From an uncultured Fidelibacterota bacterium (GTDB lineage Bacteria > Marinisomatota > Marinisomatia > Marinisomatales > UBA1611): a stretch of 64,000 bases of DNA. The notes below the pieces were generated by a model. That model searched no databases and was not told where the DNA came from. It worked only from the letters and a program-made list of their open reading frames with translations. Of this stretch, positions 34,865 through 43,050 are shown piece after piece. Position 1 is the first letter of the stretch. Each line of letters begins with the position of its first letter. The stretch covers positions 21,022 to 85,021 of the forward strand of contig CAJWMI010000001.1 in the NCBI GenBank assembly GCA_913043185.1. Direction: 5' to 3'. The position numbers and the translations under genes are program-made.

Positions 34865-36247
34865 TTACTGGCAGATGCTTCGAATGGCACTGCTTGATAA
34901 GTCTTTAAGCGCTCTTATGCTGGCTCTTTCAACAAAATCATAGTCTAACGCCTCTGTTTTTGCAATGACTTGAGAGAATAGACTATTACCAGTTTTTCTG
35001 TACTCTAAACTTAAAATAAAAAATGCCTCAGACTTAAACGGCTGTTTTCTGCTTTCTCTTCGCATATTTTCTTTTGTGGCAACCTCAATATTCATTAATA
35101 ATTCTGCCTGATGATGATCCACAAACTCTGCACCATAGCTATCCTCAAAACAGCTTTTAATTGAATCATAAATAGCCGAGTACTCTAGACCAGTACCCAG
35201 TGTTGATATTGACTCAGTTGAATAGATTTTAATATTGCTAGGTATAACCGTTACGGTAGAAAAATTTTGTTTTACTGAAAATAAATCTAAATAGTCTCCT
35301 CTAAATATCTTCTTATAGTCAACCCCTATAGTAAGAACATAAGAAGTATTTGAAACTGCATTTGGTAATAATACGGAAAAATCATTAGTCGAATCAGAGA
35401 TCCAATTTTGTGAATCATATAGACCACCATATTCGATGTACGCGTCAATACTATCAAGCCTCATGTTGTTTACATTGTCAACTACTCTTATGGTTAACTC
35501 TTGTTGATCATTCGATATAGGAACAGAATTAAGATATCTTGGATCAAAAGTAAACAATACTCTATCATTATAATCATTCAGTATATATCTTACCCTATTA
35601 ATAATTTTACTATTAGAATTTTTTGATTGCAGTTCCTTCTTTATAATGAAATCTATAGAGCCTACTATCATCTGTATTGCCTCAGACAATAATAAAAAAT
35701 TTTCTTTTCCGGGTGGACCCTCTATCCTATTAAGTATGTCTTCAATGTTTAATCCTTCTAGTCTTTTTTCTAATCTCTTATAGTAAATTTTCTTATTAAG
35801 GCTCAGGAGAGTATATTTCTTTTTTCCATCGGTATAATTTTCTGCCTCCTTTGCAAGGTTTTCAATGATCTCGATCCTTGAGGATATAGCCTGTTGACAA
35901 ATACTTTCCAGTACTGAATCGCTAATGTCAAACTCGGATTTGATATGTTTCTTTATCTGATGATATATCTGTTTTTGGATAGACTCAATTGCTATCGTTT
36001 TTGGGCTTACAGAGTCACCAATGGCTACTGATCCAATACCAAACCAGTGATCACTATCCATATTCTTGCCACCCAACCAGTCTGGTTTTTTAGTCTTGAC
36101 CTTAGTTGCTGGTGCCGGTGCTGGTGCTGGTTTTGGACTGCAAGACTCAAAAAAGACATTGAAAATCATCAAACACAGAAACCAGGACAGATGATCTTTT
36201 AGACAATTAGATCGGATCTGACTGATTCTATCAGCCACAGATACCAA
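34865..36247 (-). CDS. LPP20-like lipoprotein, paralogue B
   Basis: The 460-residue protein has a probable lipoprotein signal ending in C-S-P-K-P with a proline-alanine tail (SCSPKPAPAPAPATK), like the next gene. The lipobox (FESC) is not ideal. An LPP20-type domain follows (KPDWLGGKNMDSDHWFGIGSVA, then a helical region to about residue 165), then a beta-rich part and a C-terminal domain (ILSLEYRKTGNSLFSQVIAK). It is a diverged tandem copy of the gene at 36231, overlaps it by 17 bases and is last in the five-gene run. Function unknown; LPP20 proteins are outer-membrane or surface lipoproteins. Confidence 0.7.
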   Translation of the reverse strand: MVSVADRISQIRSNCLKDHLSWFLCLMIFNVFFESCSPKPAPAPAPATKVKTKKPDWLGGKNMDSDHWFGIGSVAIGDSVSPKTIAIESIQKQIYHQIKKHIKSEFDISDSVLESICQQAISSRIEIIENLAKEAENYTDGKKKYTLLSLNKKIYYKRLEKRLEGLNIEDILNRIEGPPGKENFLLLSEAIQMIVGSIDFIIKKELQSKNSNSKIINRVRYILNDYNDRVLFTFDPRYLNSVPISNDQQELTIRVVDNVNNMRLDSIDAYIEYGGLYDSQNWISDSTNDFSVLLPNAVSNTSYVLTIGVDYKKIFRGDYLDLFSVKQNFSTVTVIPSNIKIYSTESISTLGTGLEYSAIYDSIKSCFEDSYGAEFVDHHQAELLMNIEVATKENMRRESRKQPFKSEAFFILSLEYRKTGNSLFSQVIAKTEALDYDFVERASIRALKDLSSSAIRSICQ

Positions 36248-37580
36248 GCCCTAGTGCTTCGGCTAAATTTTTTAGAGCGTTAATCCCTGCCTTTTCAATA
36301 GATTGAAAATCAGATCCTTTTTTCTCAGATATTTCTTGGTTAAAAACCTCAAAATTTGTTCGAGTATCTGTGAGACTGATTGACCCGGAGGCATGGACAA
36401 AATACGGGTATATATCGGTGACTCTTTCTTTATGCTCAAGCGTGGAAACTTGCAGCCTAAGAAGAATATCAGAATCCTTTTTATCCTTTACAAAAATTGC
36501 AGAATACTTATTGATGAAACACTGTCTTATCGCATCAACCACTTTTGAACTAGGCGCGGTATCATCCAGGTCCCTAATTATATTTTCAAAATAAATTTTT
36601 GGGGCAGATAAGACTACGGTTAATGGAAAAGTCTTGGGCTTGACATATAATAAACGCGCTGAGGCTGGGCTCATCATCGCACTGTAGTCTACCTCAAAAC
36701 TAAGAACATAGCTTCCTGTTTTATGCAAAATAGGCTTGGTCTGGTACAAGGTGGTTCCGTCACCTTTAGTGAGAATTAGATCACGATCATCAGAGTTACT
36801 AAACCTGGTTGCGATCCAGACTCCTTTTATATTATGGCCTGAGAGCTGATCAGTCGCACTAACCCGTATCCTTTTGTTATCATTTATAAGTGGCATTGAC
36901 TCCAGAAAATCTGGATCAAAGCTGATGGAGATCCTTTCATTGTATGCCTGAATATAATCTCTGGCTACATCTACAATTCCTGTTGGTCTCTCATACTTAC
37001 TGGAATCATCAATCAAAGGATAGTAATCGAAAAACATGCTTATTGCTTCTACTGCTTTAGATATATTTTTAAAACTATCTGCAGAAATATGTTTATCAAT
37101 ACTATTCACTAGGCCTATCGCTGCATTTTTGGCTTTTTGTTTATCCTTTAATATACCGTTTATATATTTTTTCTTATCGAGCATCGCCAGCGCGTAATCG
37201 TAATTCTTATCCTGATATCTTTCAGCAATTTCCATGTGCATAAGACTCCTGGAAACACGCGACTTTGTTATCTGGTCTATGTATCCACTAAAATTCGTAC
37301 CGGTTGAGTCTGAAACATGTTTCAATCGAGACTTTAACCGCTGCTTAATTAATCCTGATATTTGGCCAAAGGCAATATCATCCAGATTTTCTTCTTTATT
37401 ATTCTTCTTTTCCACCTTGGCAACTCCATATAGGTACAGACTATCCTCAGCTTTGCCATCAATCCAACTTGGAATAGCAGAGACAGGAACAGGAGGAACT
37501 ATCGGCGCCGGAGCAGGTTTTGGCGAACAAGATAAAATCAGCAACAATAATATTTGTAATATGTATAAGCCGTATCTCAT
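36231..37580 (-). CDS. LPP20-like lipoprotein, paralogue A
   Basis: The 449-residue protein has a clear lipoprotein signal (LLLLILSC, Cys near residue 18) and tail SPKPAPAPIVPP. An LPP20-like domain follows (IPSWIDGKAEDSLYLYGVAK, then about 100 helical residues with AERYQDKNYDYALAMLDKKK). A middle beta domain (RISISFDPDFLESMPLIND) is aligned with the same positions in paralogue B. The C-terminus repeats the pattern of short strands and helices seen in B. It overlaps the redoxin-like gene by four bases. Both copies kept full length, suggesting a hetero-oligomer. Confidence 0.7.
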   Translation of the reverse strand: MRYGLYILQILLLLILSCSPKPAPAPIVPPVPVSAIPSWIDGKAEDSLYLYGVAKVEKKNNKEENLDDIAFGQISGLIKQRLKSRLKHVSDSTGTNFSGYIDQITKSRVSRSLMHMEIAERYQDKNYDYALAMLDKKKYINGILKDKQKAKNAAIGLVNSIDKHISADSFKNISKAVEAISMFFDYYPLIDDSSKYERPTGIVDVARDYIQAYNERISISFDPDFLESMPLINDNKRIRVSATDQLSGHNIKGVWIATRFSNSDDRDLILTKGDGTTLYQTKPILHKTGSYVLSFEVDYSAMMSPASARLLYVKPKTFPLTVVLSAPKIYFENIIRDLDDTAPSSKVVDAIRQCFINKYSAIFVKDKKDSDILLRLQVSTLEHKERVTDIYPYFVHASGSISLTDTRTNFEVFNQEISEKKGSDFQSIEKAGINALKNLAEALGLGICG

Positions 37581-38098
37581 TTAATAGATCTAAGGTGTAC
37601 AATAAGATTCAATATCTCATCATCCTCGTAGCCTTGTTTATAGTAGCTTACCTTCCCACCCCGATTAATCACTACCGTAATTGGAACAAGATCTGATCTA
37701 AACATTTTCAGAGCCGTACCATATCTATCCATGATCACAGGAATCGTATAGACCTGATTTGTAACAAAAGATTTTAAATAATCTTGATCCTCAAAAACAT
37801 TTACCAGGTAATACTGGATGTCAGTGTTTTTCATTCCTGCTTTAATCTGATGAAGATCAGAAACCATTTTCAATGACAGTTTATTCGTAGATGAAAAAAA
37901 TACTAAAACCATCGGCTGTTCTTTTACTATGTCCCTTGAGTGTATGTATCCACCGCTGCTAAGGCTTTTTAAAGAAACGGGCGGCGCTGTTGAACCAATT
38001 AATAGGCCATGATCTAATGTGGTTGCACTAACATGAATGATAAACATAAAATAATAAATGACAATATATTTTAGCGAACAAGCTTTATAAATAATCAT
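37577..38098 (-). CDS. Exported thioredoxin-fold protein lacking the active-site cysteines
   Basis: The 173-residue protein has an N-terminal hydrophobic signal (about residues 8-25) and a redoxin/TlpA-like fold. Its beta strand VLVFFSSTNKLSLKMVSDL occupies the place where CxxC normally sits, and the cis-proline loop VPITVVINRGGKVSYYKQG is kept. The expected Cys pair is replaced by S-T-N-K-L-S, so it cannot do thiol chemistry. It is probably a structural or binding subunit. It overlaps genes on both sides (14 and 4 bases), tying it to the envelope operon. Confidence 0.7.
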   Translation of the reverse strand: MIIYKACSLKYIVIYYFMFIIHVSATTLDHGLLIGSTAPPVSLKSLSSGGYIHSRDIVKEQPMVLVFFSSTNKLSLKMVSDLHQIKAGMKNTDIQYYLVNVFEDQDYLKSFVTNQVYTIPVIMDRYGTALKMFRSDLVPITVVINRGGKVSYYKQGYEDDEILNLIVHLRSIK

Positions 38099-39056
38099 AG
38101 TTCGCTAGAATTTCTCTGAACGCATTAAACTGTTCATAGGTCATGTCAAACTCATAAAGATATTTTCCTTTAAAATAGACTCTTATCCTGTTTGCGTTAT
38201 GAAAATTGAGGATCTGGTCTGTGTCAATTAAATCGTCTGAGGTCTCTTGATTTAAAAATCTTGATTCAATTCTATCTTTTTTTGTTTCATCAATCTTTAT
38301 GGTTAGCCTCTTATTATCATCTGATAATAGTTCAACCTCATTATAGTTCATCCACTGAGGATCGTGATAGTCTGACCCACTCTTATCTATATACGTAGAC
38401 TTAATTCTAAATACTCTGTTATTGGACTTGTCTACTGTCATGTATAGCTCGATACCAAAAGAAATTGTGTGAGCAACCTGACAGATCGTTGTTCTAAGCG
38501 TTCTATAATAGGTTATATTCTTTTTTTTATCAAAAACCGATTCTACATTTTTCTCAATAGACTCAACCATCTGGGTCTCTCTTTTTCTTTTCCGCTCTTC
38601 CTTTTTCTTTTGGCGGGCTAGTTCCTTCTCAGCCTCTCGTTGCTTTTTATATGCCTGGTCATATTTTTTTTCAACCTTAGTCCTGTCCCAGTCTGGATAT
38701 TTTTCTGATATTAGAATTAACAGTGTCATACAGTCATTGTATTGTTTTTGTTCAAAATGTGAGTGGGCTTTTGAATATAATGTTCCTGGAAGCTGGGACA
38801 CGCTGTCCATCTTGGCTTTCATAGCCGCAAGCTCTTTTTCTAGCCTACCAATATCTTTGAGTCTGCTCTGTAGATTTTTGTTTTCTTTTTCAAGGCCGGT
38901 TACTTCGCCCTGTAGACCATCTACCTCACCCTGGAGATAGTTGACCTGATTTTTTAATTCTTTTTTTCCACAACCGGGAACGATAAACACAATAATGAAT
39001 AAAACAATAATATAAACGTAACATTTTAAAACTAGATATTTAGATATTCCACTCAT
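38085..39056 (-). CDS. Coiled-coil lipoprotein of unknown function
   Basis: The 323-residue protein has a lipoprotein signal with lipobox VPGC (Cys near residue 29). A long heptad-rich coiled coil follows (about 32-85, repeats of LQGEVDGLQGEVTGLEKEN). A TPR-like segment (HFEQKQYNDCMTLLILISEK), a charged helix (about 145-170, KKKEERKRKRE) and a C-terminal beta domain without recognisable relatives (about 175-323) complete it. It overlaps the outer-membrane-type gene by four bases. The plan resembles a periplasmic spacer or trimeric stalk. Confidence 0.65.
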   Translation of the reverse strand: MSGISKYLVLKCYVYIIVLFIIVFIVPGCGKKELKNQVNYLQGEVDGLQGEVTGLEKENKNLQSRLKDIGRLEKELAAMKAKMDSVSQLPGTLYSKAHSHFEQKQYNDCMTLLILISEKYPDWDRTKVEKKYDQAYKKQREAEKELARQKKKEERKRKRETQMVESIEKNVESVFDKKKNITYYRTLRTTICQVAHTISFGIELYMTVDKSNNRVFRIKSTYIDKSGSDYHDPQWMNYNEVELLSDDNKRLTIKIDETKKDRIESRFLNQETSDDLIDTDQILNFHNANRIRVYFKGKYLYEFDMTYEQFNAFREILANYDYL

Positions 39057-40003
39057 CGCATATCAATTCCTATTCCGGCAGATGCTGAGGCCCAATAAGT
39101 AGTTCCACCAGTGTCAAATGATACAATATTCATCCTGCTTGAGACAGATATTGAAACAGGCAACGATCCTAAAAACATATTCAAGTCATAGCCTCCAATA
39201 AATCCTGAACCATGATCATAGCTAGATATACCAAGTATAAAATACTTTTCTAAATTTTCCCCACCAAATTTTATAATCTTCCCAAGGTTAAAGAATAATG
39301 CGGGTCCAGAGCCAGAGCCAAAATAACTTGCGATAGTGTCTGCCGGTGCCTCAAAAGAATATTTATTGCTCTCATAGCCTAATGAGGTATAAACCGGACC
39401 AATGCCTATGCCCAAAGGAGTCCTTATTGATAACGCAGGCTCAAAAAAGGAGGCATGATCAGAAAATGAGACTCCCTTGGCCAAGGGTTTTCCTAAGCCT
39501 GAGCCTAGTCGTAATCCAGTGAGCATACTTTTACCAGATGTTCTCTTTTTCTTTTTTCTTTTTTTATCTTTTTTAGTAGATGTCTTTACCACAACCAAAT
39601 CTTTTACCGGTTCAACCTCCTGTTCTATTTCTATTAGATCTTGTTGTACCTCGACGTGGTTATCGGCAGGCAGATCTATTTTTTCTTTTATTAGGCTATC
39701 AGAAAGAATTGGTTCTATTTTAAAATCAGATAACAGTCTGTCTATGTTATTTTTTAGGTAAGCCTCAAAACCAATCTTACCCCCGCCCCATTCAAATCCG
39801 TCCTCTAGCTGCTCATCTTCTATGCCTAGGGAGTCCAATCGATTGACCAGCCTGCTATATACGCTTTGATCAAAATCAGTTTCTGCACTGACACCAAGCT
39901 CTGACCGAAGCTGGTTTAATTTGTGGCTATAAACAGCGCTGCTGTCTTGAGCAAAAAGATAAAAAGATGAAAAAAGAACACTGATAATGAGACTATGTTT
40001 CAT
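39053..40003 (-). CDS. Predicted outer-membrane or secreted beta-rich protein
   Basis: The 316-residue protein has a signal peptide (residues 1-18, ending YLFAQ). An acidic helical region (about 19-140), a lysine cluster (TKKDKKRKKKKRTSGKS, about 143-159) and a glycine- and serine-rich, strand-forming C-terminal half (about 165-316) follow. The latter alternates hydrophobic residues, as in small beta-barrels, ending ASASAGIGIDMR. It is the first gene of the overlapping five-gene run. No family is recognised, and the barrel call is inference from pattern. Confidence 0.6.
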   Translation of the reverse strand: MKHSLIISVLFSSFYLFAQDSSAVYSHKLNQLRSELGVSAETDFDQSVYSRLVNRLDSLGIEDEQLEDGFEWGGGKIGFEAYLKNNIDRLLSDFKIEPILSDSLIKEKIDLPADNHVEVQQDLIEIEQEVEPVKDLVVVKTSTKKDKKRKKKKRTSGKSMLTGLRLGSGLGKPLAKGVSFSDHASFFEPALSIRTPLGIGIGPVYTSLGYESNKYSFEAPADTIASYFGSGSGPALFFNLGKIIKFGGENLEKYFILGISSYDHGSGFIGGYDLNMFLGSLPVSISVSSRMNIVSFDTGGTTYWASASAGIGIDMR

Positions 40004-40059
40004 AACATAAATATACTGATAACGTAATGGGTAACACTATTCATCTGTAGATACAATAT

Positions 40060-40710
40060 CTAAAAAATATAAGGGATAAAGAGTTTGCTCTTTTTTTTGT
40101 ATTCATCAAACTCAGGATATCTAGATAAAGAGCGATCTTTCTTGATCATATTTGGGAACCATACGATGGCCATCATCAGTACTAGCACTAATAGAGGCAG
40201 CCAGTGCATGGCAAGCAGCGCGAAAGATAGATAGATCATAAGCTCACCAAAATAATTGATATTTCTGCATCTGCTCATGATTCCGCTATCAATAAGCTGT
40301 CCCGGACGCTGCTCCAGCATCGTGTGCTTGTACATGTCTGAAGAAAAATGTAAAAACACCCCATACCCGAATATGCTGACGCAAAAACCAATAAGCCATG
40401 GGGGCGCAGCCTGCGGCATGCCATTATTAAAAAACCCTGAGTTTATGATCCACCCAGAGGCCCAATAGAGAGTCAACCCGAACCACATATAAAGCCCATA
40501 CCATACTGAGGTCTCTCTCTCCCAGGTACGATCCGGGAACAAAATACTTTTTGATATCCACAAGATGCCATAGGTCCCATGGAGCGCTAGATAGACCCAC
40601 GATGTTACACTGTCCCATGTTCCATATACATTCATCATCAAGACCATAAAAAGCCCCGTGGCTCCCTTATGAATATCAATAAAATATTTCTCTCTTAGTG
40701 TCATACTCAT
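40060..40710 (-). CDS. Membrane methyltransferase/reductase-like protein (ICMT or DUF1295 type)
   Basis: The 216-residue protein has five or six membrane helices. Its C-terminal region (SRCRNINYFGELMIYLSFAL, then DRSLSRYPEFDEYKKKSK) resembles the shared end of isoprenylcysteine methyltransferases, phospholipid methyltransferases and steroid 5-alpha-reductase-like DUF1295 proteins. The exact reaction cannot be told. It lies 30 bases after the MauG-beta-helix gene on the same strand and 56 bases before the envelope operon. A lipid-modifying role would fit, but this is only contextual. Confidence 0.6.
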   Translation of the reverse strand: MSMTLREKYFIDIHKGATGLFMVLMMNVYGTWDSVTSWVYLALHGTYGILWISKSILFPDRTWERETSVWYGLYMWFGLTLYWASGWIINSGFFNNGMPQAAPPWLIGFCVSIFGYGVFLHFSSDMYKHTMLEQRPGQLIDSGIMSRCRNINYFGELMIYLSFALLAMHWLPLLVLVLMMAIVWFPNMIKKDRSLSRYPEFDEYKKKSKLFIPYIF

Positions 40711-40740
40711 ACCTCTATTTTAATAAATAAATTTTAGAGA

Positions 40741-43044
40741 TTACCCCAACATTCGGGTCAAAAATCGCCACAGCCTCCAGTTAGCAAGCCTGGAAAGTCT
40801 GGTCCAATCCTTATCAGGGAGTGTGGGCGGAAGCTTAGTAGCATCAGGCTCGTTCCAGCTGTTATCATATCCTGTAACGTCCCACAATAAATCAGCACCA
40901 TCAAAGCCATTTTCTACAACAATTCCAGCCGGGTTACTTCCATTATTCTCGTAGCTATTGTTGTGGATCCAGCAGGCCTGCGGGATAGGGTCAACATCGT
41001 AATTGTTTCCTGTCCCAAACAGGAGATCAAGCCCGATCAGTCCGACACCAAAAGAATTATTATTGATGATTTTATTTTGGGTCACCTCTACCTCATCTCC
41101 GGCCATAATAAGGATGCCCGTACCACTCGGTACCTGACTAACAATTGCAGTTGGGTCTGCAAAATTTTCGTGATTATTATCGTGTATATAGTTGCCTACC
41201 ACCCTGCAGTTTATGGACACCTTGGAAGGATTATTAGGCAAGAGAAAGACAAGGACTCCACCGGTATTATTGTATACCTCATTATTTTCAACTAACGCAT
41301 TAACAGAGTTTTCGATCTCGATGCCGGTTACATTTCCATGGGCAATGTTTCCCCGGACAATAATATCTTTTGACTGTCCAACGTAGATCGCCGCATCGCT
41401 TGAGCCGGTAACCAAACAGTTCTCGATCAGGACACCAACACACTCTACAGGATAGATACCATATAGGCCCGTGTTATGACACTCCAGGTTTCTGTAGGTT
41501 ACGTTTCTGGCATGGTTCAGCATGAGACCGTTTGAGGTATAGTTTTTTACGATCAGGTCTCTGATCTCTATGTCGCTCCCAGAGCCGACCGCGGCATCTG
41601 ACAGCACATGCAAACCGTCCAAGATAGTCAGCCGTTTATTATTCTTTGCATAGCCCATTATCGTGATTGAAGACTTGTCAATTGCGAGCATCTCGTGGTA
41701 GGTCCCTGGTCCAATCATAACCGTGTCTCCAGTGCCGGCTAGATCAATCCCATCTTGGATCTTCTGGCCAGGGCTGACATATATTTTTTTACCGATCTTT
41801 TTCAGCTCCAAAACCTTCCTCGCTGATTTTGCCGGTCTAAACCTTACGAGCTCTGGTGACTGATTTTCAAGACTGTCAACAACAGGAAGTCCAGATGGAA
41901 CACTTTTCGGAATCTCCGGTTTTCTGGAGTCATCGGTGAGAGAATGTAAAAAAGCTATCAGGCTCTCTTTTTCCCGATTAGATAATGAAAACGGCCTGAT
42001 TTTATCATCTAACAGCTTCTGGTCGATACCATGCTTGATGCCCCCGCCATCGGCATAAAAATCAACGACCTCGTCAAGCGTTTTAAAAACTCCGTTGTGC
42101 ATATACGGCGCTGTGAGAGCAATATTTCTTAGTGTAGGAACCTTGAACGCTCTCTCGTATCCTTTGCCCACGATGTCATATCTCCCAAGATCTGGTTTAT
42201 TAGGATCTATATCAGGGACACCGATCGCCTTAAAATCAGGATTATTAAATGTCGGCATATTGTGACACTCAAAACACCTGGTCTTGAGCGACCTGAACAC
42301 ATTTAGACCATTTCTCTCAATATTTGATAGTGCGTTTATGTCTCCCGCTGCATACTGATCAAAACGAGAATTATTAGACAATATACTTCTCTCAAACGAG
42401 GCGATAGCGTAGACCACATTCTTAAAACTGACTGAGTTTTTACGTCCAAATACTTGGTCAAATAAACGTCTATACTCTGGTATGTTGTTTAACTCTTTTT
42501 CTAGCCCAAGACGGTCTTGGTTCATCTCATGAGGCTCTGTGATCGGGAACGTGGCCTGGTGCTCTAGATCTTTCGCACGACCGTCCCAGTATTGAGCATG
42601 ATTAAACCCAGTGTTCCAGAGACTAGGAGAGCCTCTCCTCAAGACCCTTCCATCAACCCGGTCTCTGCCAATACCTTTACCATGGTGGCCCATGGAAAGT
42701 CCTCTGTTATCTGAGAACCCTAGGTCTGGATGGTGACAGTGTGCACATGACATAGAATTATCTCCAGATAGGATTGGATCAAAAAATAACATTTTTCCTA
42801 ACTCTATTTTTTCAGGAGTATCCGGATTGTCTTCTCGGTGCACCATCTTAGGAAACGGCCTCTGGAGATTATTCGCTGAGAGAATGGCCCTAAAATAATT
42901 TTCCGATTGAGTGATTATTTTATCATCCTTATAGTCTGCACCTTTCTCAGAGTCTATTGTTTTTGAAGGAAAGAAAAGAAAAAGCAGGATAAATAAAAAA
43001 ATAGAGCCAGATATGACATAACTAATTTTGATACTTTTATCCAT
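40741..43044 (-). CDS. Di-haem cytochrome c peroxidase/MauG domain fused to a parallel beta-helix domain
   Basis: The 767-residue protein has an N-terminal signal anchor (about residues 8-27). A CCP/MauG domain has two c-haem sites, CAHCH (100-104) and CFECH (257-261), and the family motif YMHNGVFKTLDEVVDFY. After a linker (about 370-415) a right-handed beta-helix of NosD/pectate-lyase type covers about 425-710 (QDGIDLAGTGDTVMIGPGTY, then ladder motifs such as LIENCLVTGSSDAAIYVG). The haem half should do peroxidase or oxidative modification in the periplasm; the helix half could bind polysaccharide. It starts six bases after the symporter gene. Confidence 0.88.
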   Translation of the reverse strand: MDKSIKISYVISGSIFLFILLFLFFPSKTIDSEKGADYKDDKIITQSENYFRAILSANNLQRPFPKMVHREDNPDTPEKIELGKMLFFDPILSGDNSMSCAHCHHPDLGFSDNRGLSMGHHGKGIGRDRVDGRVLRRGSPSLWNTGFNHAQYWDGRAKDLEHQATFPITEPHEMNQDRLGLEKELNNIPEYRRLFDQVFGRKNSVSFKNVVYAIASFERSILSNNSRFDQYAAGDINALSNIERNGLNVFRSLKTRCFECHNMPTFNNPDFKAIGVPDIDPNKPDLGRYDIVGKGYERAFKVPTLRNIALTAPYMHNGVFKTLDEVVDFYADGGGIKHGIDQKLLDDKIRPFSLSNREKESLIAFLHSLTDDSRKPEIPKSVPSGLPVVDSLENQSPELVRFRPAKSARKVLELKKIGKKIYVSPGQKIQDGIDLAGTGDTVMIGPGTYHEMLAIDKSSITIMGYAKNNKRLTILDGLHVLSDAAVGSGSDIEIRDLIVKNYTSNGLMLNHARNVTYRNLECHNTGLYGIYPVECVGVLIENCLVTGSSDAAIYVGQSKDIIVRGNIAHGNVTGIEIENSVNALVENNEVYNNTGGVLVFLLPNNPSKVSINCRVVGNYIHDNNHENFADPTAIVSQVPSGTGILIMAGDEVEVTQNKIINNNSFGVGLIGLDLLFGTGNNYDVDPIPQACWIHNNSYENNGSNPAGIVVENGFDGADLLWDVTGYDNSWNEPDATKLPPTLPDKDWTRLSRLANWRLWRFLTRMLG

Positions 43045-43050
43045 TTTTAA

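Noticed and set aside
38737..38940. Short serine-rich plus-strand frame over the coiled-coil lipoprotein gene
   Set aside because: It is a shadow of the coiled-coil heptads in the opposite strand.
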